Origin: CAYHKY01 sp964357355
GTDB lineage: Bacteria; Patescibacteriota; Microgenomatia; UBA10105
DNA: 58,834 nt
Direction of reading: 5' to 3'
NCBI GenBank assembly: GCA_964357355.1
Contig: CAYHKY010000001.1
Location: forward strand, 1-58,834
Position 1 is the first letter of the stretch. Each line of letters opens with the position of its first letter. The position numbers were made by a program, and so were the translations under genes. Below are positions 1 through 8,542 of the stretch, one piece after another. Below the pieces are notes generated by a model, which was given only the letters and a program-made list of their open reading frames with translations, did not search any database and was not told the origin of the DNA.

Positions 1-237
1 ACCTATATTTTAGGAGCTTTAACATTTGTTTTAGTAGGATACCGTAAATTTTTTCAAGGTGCATATGTTCATAGAGACCCGTTGTTTTTGATTGCTATCT
101 TTTTTATCCTCTTAGGCACACAATTTATATTAATGGGATTATTGGCTGAAATAATAATGAGAACATACTTCGAAACACAACGTAAATCTATATTTGAAAT
201 AAAGAGCACGAGAAATTTATCTACAGGTAACTACTGA
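1..237 (+). CDS. GT2 glycosyltransferase, C-terminal membrane part (partial)
   Basis: This is the last 78 codons of a gene that begins before the window. The reading frame is open from base 1 to the TGA at 235-237. It encodes two hydrophobic segments separated by a short polar loop (YRKFFQGAYVHRDP). The second segment is followed by GLLAEIIMRTYFETQ, the tail typical of DPM1/GtrB-like GT2 enzymes that make polyprenyl-phosphate sugars. That activity would feed the many GT-C enzymes downstream. The catalytic domain is not in the window, so function is inferred from the tail and its neighbours only. Confidence 0.6.
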   Translation, partial: TYILGALTFVLVGYRKFFQGAYVHRDPLFLIAIFFILLGTQFILMGLLAEIIMRTYFETQRKSIFEIKSTRNLSTGNY

Positions 238-244
238 AATATCT

Positions 245-1000
245 ATGAGTCACAATCGTTTTAGTTATGAATGGCAAAAATATCCGGACATAATTCCTGA
301 GTATGAAACCCAATTTCTACGCTGGATTATACCAATTAAGCCGGTTTTTTTTAAGAAAAAAATTATTCTTGACGTGGGATGTGGAACCGGGCGTAATAGT
401 GTTTGGCCACTTAGATATGGGGCCAAAAAAATAGTTGCTTTTGATGAAGATGTAAAGATTGTTCAAATTGCTCGTAAAAATTTACAGGAATTTCCCAATA
501 TTGCGATAAATCACAAATCAGTTTATGAACTTAGTTATAAGAATAGATTTGATATTGTTTTATGTATTGGTGTTTTGCATCATCTTGCTGATCCGCAAAC
601 TGCACTTAATAAAATGCACGCGTCACTAAAAAAAAATGGAACTATAATTTTATGGGTGTATGGATATGAAGGTAATGAAGGGATATTAATAATTATTAAC
701 ATTGTGAGAAAAATTACCTGCCGTTTGCCTCTGGTAATAGTTCATCTGTTATCTTTTGTAATATCATTACCTTTATTTGTATACTTAAAATTGTTTCCTA
801 CGATGCATCCTTACTTCCTGTTACTTTCCCATTTTAAATTTTGGCACATCCGTTCAATAATATTTGATCAACTTATTCCCCAAATCGCAAATTATTGGAG
901 AAAAGCAGAGATTGAATTATTAGTAAAAAAAAGCGGTTTCACCTCAATTAGTTTTCATCATACAAATAGAAATTCATGGACGGTAATTGCTCTGAAATGA
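245..1000 (+). CDS. Class I SAM-dependent methyltransferase
   Basis: A 251-residue protein with a Rossmann methyltransferase core. Motif I is ILDVGCGTGR at residues 41-50, the acidic end of strand 2 is near Asp67 (VAFDED), and DIVLCIGVLHH lies at 103-113. The last third holds a hydrophobic stretch of about 40 residues that may bind a membrane or a lipid-linked substrate. It starts 7 bases after the preceding GT2 gene, so it probably shares its transcript. Methylation of a sugar or lipid carrier in the surrounding glycan pathway is likely, but the sequence does not reveal the substrate. Confidence 0.75.
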   Translation: MSHNRFSYEWQKYPDIIPEYETQFLRWIIPIKPVFFKKKIILDVGCGTGRNSVWPLRYGAKKIVAFDEDVKIVQIARKNLQEFPNIAINHKSVYELSYKNRFDIVLCIGVLHHLADPQTALNKMHASLKKNGTIILWVYGYEGNEGILIIINIVRKITCRLPLVIVHLLSFVISLPLFVYLKLFPTMHPYFLLLSHFKFWHIRSIIFDQLIPQIANYWRKAEIELLVKKSGFTSISFHHTNRNSWTVIALK

Positions 1001-1064
1001 AAATGTTTGATCTTTGAATTTATGACATGGTAAGACAAAAAATTAAGCTATTTTATTCAAATAT

Positions 1065-2897
1065 ATGTGTGGAATCGTAGGAATTGTTGACTTTAAAGGT
1101 GTTCCTCAGAGGAGCATTCTTGATGCCATGCTAAAGACAATTGATCACCGTGGCCCTGACTCTACAGGAAGATATGTAGATGAAGAAGTTGCGTTAGGTG
1201 TGCAAAGATTATCAATCCTTGATCTCATAACAGGGGAACAGCCAATTACAAATGAAGATAATACTATTGTGACAGTATTTAACGGTGAGTTATATAACTA
1301 CCCAAGTTTACATCAAAAACTTACTCAAAAAGGACATAGATTCAAAACCAAAACAGACACTGAAATATTGGTTCACTTATATGAAGAATACGGCAAAGAC
1401 TTACCCAAATTCTTAAATGGAATGTTTGCCTTTGCAATTTGGGATAAAAAACGTAACTTATTACTGTTGTCACGGGATCAAATTGGAATAAAGCCTTTGT
1501 ATTATTATCATGATCCAAGTTTTCTTATATTTGGTTCCGAATTAAAAACTCTATTAACTCACCCCAGAGTAAATAAGAAATTGGATATAAATGCTCTTAA
1601 CCTATATTCTCGTTTTGGTTTTATTCCAGGACCATTTTCTATATTTTCCCGCATTCACAAATTGCTTCCGGGGCACAATCTCATCTTTGACCGGAACGGA
1701 GTAAAGATCAATAAATACTGGAAGTTAGAAATTAACTTTGATCTAAACACTGTAGATCTTGATCAATTACTAGAAAAAATAATCTGCGCTCAGGGTATTG
1801 CAGATGTGCCGGTAGGAGTTTTCCTAAGTGGAGGTATCGACTCAAGTTTAATTGCATGGTATCTCTCGAAAGGATTAAAATATCAATTACAAACTTTTTC
1901 CGTCACTTTTCGTGAGCCTTCATTCACCGAAGAAACGTATGCAAGTGTCGTTGCGCGTAAATTGAACACCAAACACCGTCAAGTGGAATTTATTGCTAAT
2001 GACGTTGTAACATTGTTCCCTAAGATTATAGAAAAACTTGATGAACCTTTGGCTGATCCATCATTATTTCCCACGTATCAAATTAGCCGTTTTGCTGCGA
2101 AGTATGTAAAAGTAGTTTTAAGCGGAGATGGAGGAGATGAAATATTTGCCGGATATCCTACATATCAAGGACATTTAATTGCAAGTCGTTTCAACTGGTT
2201 GCCAGAATCATTAAGATCTGCAGCGATAAAAATTATTACCAGGTTTCCTCATTCATATGACAATTATCCAGCACTCGATGTGTTGCAAACATTTCTCCAG
2301 GGGCTATATCTAACACCTGCGGATAGACAATTAAAATGGCTTCAATTGTTATTCGGAGATGGACAAAAATATTTGAGGCCAAATTGGAAAAAAGAGATAA
2401 ATACTAACGCATTTTTTAAATATTCTGACTTCTCAAATAATCCAGTGATTCAGGCGCAAATTGTTGACCTGATGACTTATTTGCGAGATGATTTATTAGT
2501 AAAATCGGATCGTGCTTCGATGTATAATTCATTGGAGATTAGAGTACCGTTTGTAGACTTAGAGTTAATCCAATATGCATTTTCAGTGCAAAGCGTTCGT
2601 CATATTGATGTATGGAATACAAAAAAATTACTACGCAAATTAGCTCAAATAAAATTTGGCACCCTAATCTCCAAACGAAAGAAAAAAGGATTTGGAATAC
2701 CGATTGCGCAGTGGATGCGTTATGATTTACGAGATTTTTTTGAAGAAAAATTAAAGAATAGCCAACTTGACGAATATTTTGAGCGATCAGAAATTGACAG
2801 ACTTTTCATGGAACATCTGTCTGGAAGTGCCAATAATGCAAGACAAATCTGGCTAATTTCTATCTTTAGTGCCTGGGTGAGAAGATGGTTGAATTAA
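1065..2897 (+). CDS. asnB: Asparagine synthase (glutamine-hydrolysing) family amidotransferase
   Basis: 610 residues with the usual two-domain layout. The class II glutaminase domain starts with MCGIVGI, so Cys2 becomes the N-terminal nucleophile, and this fixes the start codon. HRGPDSTG follows at 28-35. The ATP-pyrophosphatase domain has SGGIDSS at 255-261 and SGDGGDEIFAGY near 354. Known members make asparagine or, when found in glycan clusters, amidate sugar carboxylates. The neighbours (GT2, methyltransferase, GT-C proteins) favour a glycan role, but plain asparagine synthesis cannot be excluded. No clear ribosome binding site precedes the ATG. Confidence 0.85.
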   Translation: MCGIVGIVDFKGVPQRSILDAMLKTIDHRGPDSTGRYVDEEVALGVQRLSILDLITGEQPITNEDNTIVTVFNGELYNYPSLHQKLTQKGHRFKTKTDTEILVHLYEEYGKDLPKFLNGMFAFAIWDKKRNLLLLSRDQIGIKPLYYYHDPSFLIFGSELKTLLTHPRVNKKLDINALNLYSRFGFIPGPFSIFSRIHKLLPGHNLIFDRNGVKINKYWKLEINFDLNTVDLDQLLEKIICAQGIADVPVGVFLSGGIDSSLIAWYLSKGLKYQLQTFSVTFREPSFTEETYASVVARKLNTKHRQVEFIANDVVTLFPKIIEKLDEPLADPSLFPTYQISRFAAKYVKVVLSGDGGDEIFAGYPTYQGHLIASRFNWLPESLRSAAIKIITRFPHSYDNYPALDVLQTFLQGLYLTPADRQLKWLQLLFGDGQKYLRPNWKKEINTNAFFKYSDFSNNPVIQAQIVDLMTYLRDDLLVKSDRASMYNSLEIRVPFVDLELIQYAFSVQSVRHIDVWNTKKLLRKLAQIKFGTLISKRKKKGFGIPIAQWMRYDLRDFFEEKLKNSQLDEYFERSEIDRLFMEHLSGSANNARQIWLISIFSAWVRRWLN

Positions 2898-4120
2898 AAC
2901 TGATGAAAAAATACTTTCAAATAAGTATAGCCATAATTTTATTAATATCCTTTTTTTATTTACCAATTCTGAGGACCTTCTTTGTGCAGGATGATTATTG
3001 GTTTATATCGATAAGTTCCCCTAAAAATATTAAAGAATTATTGATACTCTTCTTTCCTTTTCGTGAAGTTCCTTGGTATCGACCGTTATCATCACAGATT
3101 TTTTTCTTCGTCGGTAGAATTTTTTTTGGCTTAAACCCGTTTCCCTTCCATTTAGTAGTTTTATTTACTCATTTTATGACTGTATATTTCTTATATAAAT
3201 TTCTGAATTTATATCTAGGTCAAAAACAAATCTCGATAATTGCCTGTGTTTTATACGGAATTCATCAACTGCATACAGTGAGTTTATCCTGGCTTGCTGC
3301 GTACCCTTTTGTTTTGGGACCTGTGATTTTATTGCTTACATGGTATTTTTTCCTTGTAAAACGATATGGATATACATTACTCTTTTTTTCCATCGGGTTA
3401 TTGACTCATGAAATATTTATTCTTCTGCCGTTAGGATTAATTATTTTTGATTATTTTAATACCCGAAAGATAAATAGTAAAAGCTGGATAGTCTTATATT
3501 TTATCATGAGTACTTTAATTGTTATTATGCGATGGGTATTAATTCCTACTTCCCAAACAGGTTCCGTGTACAATTTTAGTTTTTCAATTAAATTCTGGTC
3601 AGCTTTAAAATTTTATGTACTGCGGATTTTCGGTGTCCCTATGGGCATAGATCAGATGTCACAACCAGTTAAATTACTTGTAATATTATTATTAATCGGA
3701 CTTTGGGTTATTGTAAGTGTATCTGCATTTAGTTTTAAAAATAAGCAAATTGAGTTTGATAAATTATTTCTGCTTCTACTTATTTCATTTTTATTTATTT
3801 CCCCTTTTTTATTATTACCGGAGCATCTTGCTCCTCATTATCTATCTTTTGCAGCTCTTGGTTTTATTCCCGTTTTAGCTAAATGTATGCAGCAAGTGAT
3901 ACTAATTTTCGGTAAGCGAACCTTTGTTACAGTCATGTGTATGTATTTCAGTTTGCAGTTCATTGGTATTGGTTGGACGTTTAGAACTCATTGGATTTTC
4001 AAAAGAGCGGCACTTGCAAAACAATTGATTCTAGAAAAAAAATTAATTCATCATATCGGAAGTGAGGAATATTTTGCCTTAGGTGCAGGAGCTGCGGAAA
4101 AAGTATATTCTTCTAAGTGA
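2885..4120 (+). CDS. Polytopic membrane protein, GT-C glycosyltransferase-like
   Basis: 411 residues with about ten hydrophobic segments. Just after the first membrane segment comes FVQDDYWFI, an acidic pair placed as in GT-C enzymes that use polyprenyl-phosphate sugars on the outer face of the membrane. A WYRPLSS stretch follows at the first extracytoplasmic loop. I recognise no closer family. The ATG at 2885 overlaps asnB by 13 bases; an alternative ATG at 2903 would remove the overlap and start directly with MKKYFQ. It lies in a run of similar membrane proteins. Confidence 0.6.
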   Translation: MVELKLMKKYFQISIAIILLISFFYLPILRTFFVQDDYWFISISSPKNIKELLILFFPFREVPWYRPLSSQIFFFVGRIFFGLNPFPFHLVVLFTHFMTVYFLYKFLNLYLGQKQISIIACVLYGIHQLHTVSLSWLAAYPFVLGPVILLLTWYFFLVKRYGYTLLFFSIGLLTHEIFILLPLGLIIFDYFNTRKINSKSWIVLYFIMSTLIVIMRWVLIPTSQTGSVYNFSFSIKFWSALKFYVLRIFGVPMGIDQMSQPVKLLVILLLIGLWVIVSVSAFSFKNKQIEFDKLFLLLLISFLFISPFLLLPEHLAPHYLSFAALGFIPVLAKCMQQVILIFGKRTFVTVMCMYFSLQFIGIGWTFRTHWIFKRAALAKQLILEKKLIHHIGSEEYFALGAGAAEKVYSSK

Positions 4121-4157
4121 ATTTAACCAAATTAGATCCCTGTTCCAATTATCATAA

Positions 4158-5339
4158 ATGAGATTCCAAAAATTAACCCCAGGAACTTTAGTACTATCGT
4201 TTGTACTTCTATTTGCATCGGCAGAATTCTTTTTGTTACTAAGGCACAAATCACCTTATGTCTCCGACACATATTTTTATAAACACCAGGTGTATATTTA
4301 CTCCGGAAAAGATTTTAATCAGGCACATGATGCTGTTATCAGCCAATTAGATTTTACAAAACTTGATGAAATAGAAAAAAACTTCTATTTTGATAGAAAA
4401 GCGTATACCCGTTCACTTTCATTTATATCGAAACGACCACTTTATCCTTGGATGGTTCTGATACTAAACTCTATATTACAGAATGAATATCTATCTCTGT
4501 TATTACCCGTGTTTGTTTCTTATTTCTTAGTAATTTTAACTTTTTATCACTTATGTCGACTCGATATGCCATGGTTTTATGCTTCTATGGCAATTGCCAG
4601 TTTTATTTCGTTTTATCCCTATCTTGATTTATCAACGTATTTTCTAACAGATACGATTGGAACTGCGTTTTGGTTGGGACTACTCTTATCTATATATCGC
4701 TACTTTGAAACAGACAAAAAAACCTGGTTACTAATTTACGCATCTCTTTTAGCAATATCATTGTTGAATAGGGAACAGAATGTACTTTTTCTGGTTGTTA
4801 TGGGAATAATGTGGTTATTGCTGCGGTTTCAAAATAAGTCTTTTAAAAAACGATTTAAATCAATTCATAAAATACTTTTAGTTACCACAGTTGTTATTGG
4901 TGTATTTGTAATTGTTTCATTAGTATTAGGAACACGCACGTTATATGACACTATTGTCTATACTCAAAACCAATATGGTTTATTAAACAATGTTTATCCG
5001 CTTGAAAAAACCCTACTATTTCAATTGGACAGAATAATAAAATCACATATCCATTTAGCCAAAGATCTTGCTTCGCGTCATTGGTGGGCTGTATTCCTAC
5101 TTTTTGGAGCAGGATATGCTACGGTTTTATTGTTGCAGAGAAAAATGTCACTGATAGACATCATGATGTTTTCTTCAGGATTAGCATCTTATGCCGCGAT
5201 ATTTTTGTATCCAATTTTGAGTTACCGTTATTTTTTTCCGGTTGTAGCTTCAATCATTTATTTTTTTATTAAAATGCTAATAAAATTTTCTGGCAAGGAG
5301 GCGCAGTTCGTTCCTGAATCTAATGAGGAATATATATAG
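4158..5339 (+). CDS. Polytopic membrane protein, GT-C-like
   Basis: 393 residues with an N-terminal membrane segment (residues ~10-28), a polar loop of ~75 residues containing YVSDTYFYKHQ, and about eight further membrane segments. The arrangement resembles PMT-like glycosyltransferases, but the usual DE motif is not clean, so the family call is tentative. It lies 37 bases after the previous membrane protein and is the last plus-strand gene before the minus-strand nadE; the two genes converge. Confidence 0.5.
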   Translation: MRFQKLTPGTLVLSFVLLFASAEFFLLLRHKSPYVSDTYFYKHQVYIYSGKDFNQAHDAVISQLDFTKLDEIEKNFYFDRKAYTRSLSFISKRPLYPWMVLILNSILQNEYLSLLLPVFVSYFLVILTFYHLCRLDMPWFYASMAIASFISFYPYLDLSTYFLTDTIGTAFWLGLLLSIYRYFETDKKTWLLIYASLLAISLLNREQNVLFLVVMGIMWLLLRFQNKSFKKRFKSIHKILLVTTVVIGVFVIVSLVLGTRTLYDTIVYTQNQYGLLNNVYPLEKTLLFQLDRIIKSHIHLAKDLASRHWWAVFLLFGAGYATVLLLQRKMSLIDIMMFSSGLASYAAIFLYPILSYRYFFPVVASIIYFFIKMLIKFSGKEAQFVPESNEEYI

Positions 5340-5385
5340 CCTACATACTTGAATTTGTTCCGGCCATATACCCCTCTAAGCTGCT

Positions 5386-6222
5386 TTAGTCCCGATTAAA
5401 TCGGGACAAACCAGCGTAAGACGGGTATACAAACGGTAAATAATGTTTAAAGGCATTACTACTGACTCTGGAGAGGATTTTTTGAATATCTCTTTTTTTA
5501 AATCCTCTTGCAACTAATTGTGCCGGCGTAAGTTTAAGATTGAAACTGCCGTAGAGAATTTGATCTGCAAGTTCATAAGTAAACCCGAATTCACCTTCAT
5601 CTGTTTGTCTTTCCCAGAGTCCTGCAGTTGGAGCGCGGATAATAATGGAATGAGGAACATCAAGAAATTGAGCCAGTTGATAAATTTGTGATTTGTATAG
5701 ATGTTGAATAGGCTCGATATCTGAAGCGCTATCACCAAAACGTGTAAAATAACCTAAGAGGTGTTCGCTTTTATTTTCTGTACCGAGAACTAAAGCATTA
5801 TGTTTTTTTGCCCGATCAAATAAGGCGATCATGCGTAATCTGGCCATAATATTTCCAGTTCGAATAGAGAAGGCAGGTTCTTTTGGGGAGGCAAGTTTCA
5901 GCGTTGATTTGATGTCCTCAACCGGCTTGGTAATATCTATAAGTTCAATATTTTCAGAAGGTATTAGCGACTTTTTTAAAAGAGTTTCTGCATATTTAAT
6001 ACTTTCCTTGCTCAAGTTGGAATAGGGTAGCATAATGGGAAAAACGTTTTGTGGCCTGATTGATTTCGTTGCCAGATAAAGACTCGTGGCAGAATCTATA
6101 CCACCAGAAATGGCTATGACAATTCGCGAGAAGTTGGCTTTTGTTAGAGACTCTTGAATAAACTCAATAATTTGTTTTGTTTCTGTGAGGGGATTAATCG
6201 ATGGAAGAAGGCTTGACTTCAT
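5386..6222 (-). CDS. nadE: NAD+ synthetase, ammonia-dependent type
   Basis: Makes NAD+ from nicotinate adenine dinucleotide, ATP and ammonia. From the start chosen here it has 278 residues: SGGIDSA (PP-loop) at 39-45, GTENKSEHLLGYFTRFGD near 147-164 and LWERQTDEGEFGFTY near 202-216, all typical of the NadE core. There is no N-terminal nitrilase/glutaminase domain. An upstream in-frame ATG at 6261 would add 13 residues, but these would span the shared promoter box, so 6222 is preferred. The last codons lie inside a perfect inverted repeat at 5389-5407. Confidence 0.9.
   Translation of the reverse strand: MKSSLLPSINPLTETKQIIEFIQESLTKANFSRIVIAISGGIDSATSLYLATKSIRPQNVFPIMLPYSNLSKESIKYAETLLKKSLIPSENIELIDITKPVEDIKSTLKLASPKEPAFSIRTGNIMARLRMIALFDRAKKHNALVLGTENKSEHLLGYFTRFGDSASDIEPIQHLYKSQIYQLAQFLDVPHSIIIRAPTAGLWERQTDEGEFGFTYELADQILYGSFNLKLTPAQLVARGFKKRDIQKILSRVSSNAFKHYLPFVYPSYAGLSRFNRD
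5389..5407. repeat. Perfect 9-bp inverted repeat between convergent genes
   Basis: GTCCCGATT and AATCGGGAC flank a single base. The repeat covers the last six codons of nadE, just before its stop, and lies 50 bases past the convergent membrane-protein gene. It could fold as a hairpin in either transcript and act as a shared 3' end, but no T-tract follows on either strand. It may instead be a dispersed palindrome. Confidence 0.5.
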
Positions 6223-6227
6223 ATGTG

Positions 6228-6237
6228 TATTATAATA
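6228..6237. promoter_or_regulatory. Palindromic -10 box, bidirectional promoter for nadE and the DUF2142-like gene
   Basis: TATTATAATA is its own reverse complement, so both strands carry TATAAT (plus 6231-6236; minus 6234-6229). The plus ATG at 6244 is 7 bases downstream of its box and the minus ATG at 6222 is 6 bases downstream of its own. That is where transcription would start, so both mRNAs would be leaderless or nearly so. I see no convincing -35 box on either side. Confidence 0.6.
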
Positions 6238-6243
6238 CGAAAA

Positions 6244-7824
6244 ATGAACAAGTCGAAGCAAAGCTCAGTAAAATTCCTTTTTATTCTATTTCTCGCGGTC
6301 ATATCTAAACAATTACTGTGGACTGCTTTTATACCTTTATGGCATTTTCCCGACGAACAAGCTCATTTTGCTCAGTTGCAAAATATTGCTGAATGGAAAA
6401 CTTCAGCTCAGTTTATCCCTAAAAGTACTTCAAGAGAAATATTTGAGTCTGAAAGATTACTAGGTACAGAGCGGGATTGGCAAGGTAACAATCAGTTTAC
6501 GCACCGTCCAACTTATAACTTAGAATATACCAGTTTGGCTTTAGGTAAACATGAGATGGTAATCACTTCATTTCCTGCAGCATATCGAAAAGAATTTACT
6601 ATCCGCGAAGCGACATACTACCCACCTTTGTATTATCAGGGAGGAGCATTAATTTACCAGATGGTAAAGGATAAAAGTCTGTTTATTCGTGTTTTTAGCG
6701 TTAGACTTTTCAACCTTTGGGTTTATTTAGCAATAGTTTATATAACATACAAGTTGGCTCAAATATTATTTCAGAAACGCCCCCTATTGCAATATTCTAT
6801 GATACTAACTGTCGCGTTCCATCCTATGTTTTCTTTTTTGAGTGCCGGAATCAATAGTGATAATTTATTTAATCTAATTTTTGCCATGAGTATATTTTTG
6901 TGTATTCGAATTCTGGCAAAAGGTTGGAGCATAAAAGCTACTTTAGCGACAATATTTACCGTGTTTTCCGCTATACTCACAAAGCCGCAAGGAAATCTAC
7001 TGATACTCATTTATATATTTCCGTTATTATTTGCTTCATTTCAAACCAGAAGACTTAAATTAATTATTTGGGGATCAATGATAGTAATAAGTTTATGGCT
7101 CTTCAGTTCAGTAATTGTGGCAATTTTAACTGGGACACAATATTTACCGGACGTTCAGGCAGATATAGACTTACAAAATTTGTTGAGTCGCGAATTCATT
7201 GATCATATCAAATCTTCCATGGTTCATACTTATCGTGAAGTCATACCTTGGTATTGGGGAGTTTTTCGTTGGTTGAGTCTAACTTATCCACGATATATTC
7301 ATAGATCAATTAACTGGATTTCACTATTCGCCGTAATTGGATTACTGTTATATCCGATTCAAGTTTTTCGAAAACGTGAAGTGATAGTATCCCCTAAACA
7401 TGTAAGCTTTCTTTTCTTTTCTGCTAGCGTTTATTTTATTGGCTTAATGATTTTCGATTTTCTTTTTCGAAAGTCACAAGGTTTTTCGTTTGGAATACAA
7501 GGGAGATATTATTTTCCGCTCATCGTCTCTCATATGGCGTTATTAATTATTGGTCTAACCACTCTGATTCAATGGTTACGATTAAAAGTTAAATTAATTA
7601 AACTGATAGGGGTTGGAATGATATTCCTAAGTGGATATTCTTGGTGTTTTGTGGTTAGTTCGTACTACAACACGCAATCTTGGAACTTATTTTTTATTCA
7701 GGCGAGTCAATACAAACCTTGGTTTTTCAAAACGCCGTGGTTGGAATTTTATGTCCTATTTAGCTTCATAAGCACCATGATATTAGTATGGTATTATTTC
7801 AGCTATGAAAGAGAAGGCGAATAA
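6244..7824 (+). CDS. DUF2142-like polytopic membrane protein
   Basis: 526 residues from the ATG at 6244; an upstream ATG at 6223 lies inside the promoter box and is rejected. WHFPDEQAHFAQL after the first membrane segment, TYYPPLYYQ near residue 130 and a later AGINSDNLFNL match the pattern of DUF2142 membrane proteins (P-D-E-x-x-H-F, PP-x-YY, then N-x-D), a family found in surface-polysaccharide clusters and thought to be GT-C-like. About eleven membrane segments are visible. It heads a plus-strand unit running through the FkbH/ACP island. Confidence 0.65.
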   Translation: MNKSKQSSVKFLFILFLAVISKQLLWTAFIPLWHFPDEQAHFAQLQNIAEWKTSAQFIPKSTSREIFESERLLGTERDWQGNNQFTHRPTYNLEYTSLALGKHEMVITSFPAAYRKEFTIREATYYPPLYYQGGALIYQMVKDKSLFIRVFSVRLFNLWVYLAIVYITYKLAQILFQKRPLLQYSMILTVAFHPMFSFLSAGINSDNLFNLIFAMSIFLCIRILAKGWSIKATLATIFTVFSAILTKPQGNLLILIYIFPLLFASFQTRRLKLIIWGSMIVISLWLFSSVIVAILTGTQYLPDVQADIDLQNLLSREFIDHIKSSMVHTYREVIPWYWGVFRWLSLTYPRYIHRSINWISLFAVIGLLLYPIQVFRKREVIVSPKHVSFLFFSASVYFIGLMIFDFLFRKSQGFSFGIQGRYYFPLIVSHMALLIIGLTTLIQWLRLKVKLIKLIGVGMIFLSGYSWCFVVSSYYNTQSWNLFFIQASQYKPWFFKTPWLEFYVLFSFISTMILVWYYFSYEREGE

Positions 7825-8539
7825 GATTTTATTGACTCTTGTACTACCATGTTTCAATGAAGCCCAACACCTTGAGTCAAGCTTTCCACGAATAATAAAT
7901 GTTCTTGAAAGATTGAACTCTCAGTACGAAGTCATTTTTGTCGATGACATGAGTCAAGACGATACAAGAAAAATACTTTTAAAATTGAAAAATAGATATC
8001 GCAAACATAATTTAAATATAATTTTTCAACCAGAAAATTTGGGTAGAGGTTTCGCTGTCGTGACTGGAATTTTAGCTGCACAAGGAAAATATGTTGGATA
8101 TCTGGACATTGATTTGGAAGTAGCTCCAGATTACATCCAAAAGACGATTGAAAAACTTGCTGCAGGGTACAATGTTGTGTGCGGTTGGCGTGAATACGAT
8201 TTTGAATTTGAGTCATTGCCTCGTTGGTTAGCCAGTAATACTTACAGATTACTGACACGGTTCGTTTTTAACCATTCACTTCATGATACAGAGGCCGGAT
8301 ATAAATTTTTTCAAAAGAATTCTGCAATTTTTTTAATAGACAATACTAAGGATCGACATTGGTTTTGGGATACGGAAATCATGATAAACGCGGCTCGAAG
8401 CGGACTTAAAATTTACGAACAAAAGGTTCGATTTGTACGACGGCGCGATAAAACGTCAACTGTGAAACTAGTTCCAGATACAATTGAATATATAAAACAA
8501 CTATGGAGATTTCGTTTACGTCTGCTGTCAAAATCCTAA
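7805..8539 (+). CDS. GT2 glycosyltransferase, DPM1-like
   Basis: 244 residues with a GT-A fold. LVLPCFNEAQHLE lies near residues 13-25, VIFVDDMSQDDT near 44-55, and LDIDLEVAPDYI holds the DXD at about 100. ENLGRGFAVVTGI is the loop typical of dolichyl-phosphate mannosyltransferase relatives. There is no C-terminal membrane segment, so it is the soluble, single-domain form. It overlaps the DUF2142-like gene by 20 bases and is followed 3 bases later by a GT-C gene, which fits making a polyprenyl-phosphate sugar for that enzyme. Confidence 0.8.
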   Translation: MKEKANKILLTLVLPCFNEAQHLESSFPRIINVLERLNSQYEVIFVDDMSQDDTRKILLKLKNRYRKHNLNIIFQPENLGRGFAVVTGILAAQGKYVGYLDIDLEVAPDYIQKTIEKLAAGYNVVCGWREYDFEFESLPRWLASNTYRLLTRFVFNHSLHDTEAGYKFFQKNSAIFLIDNTKDRHWFWDTEIMINAARSGLKIYEQKVRFVRRRDKTSTVKLVPDTIEYIKQLWRFRLRLLSKS

Positions 8540-8542
8540 GTT

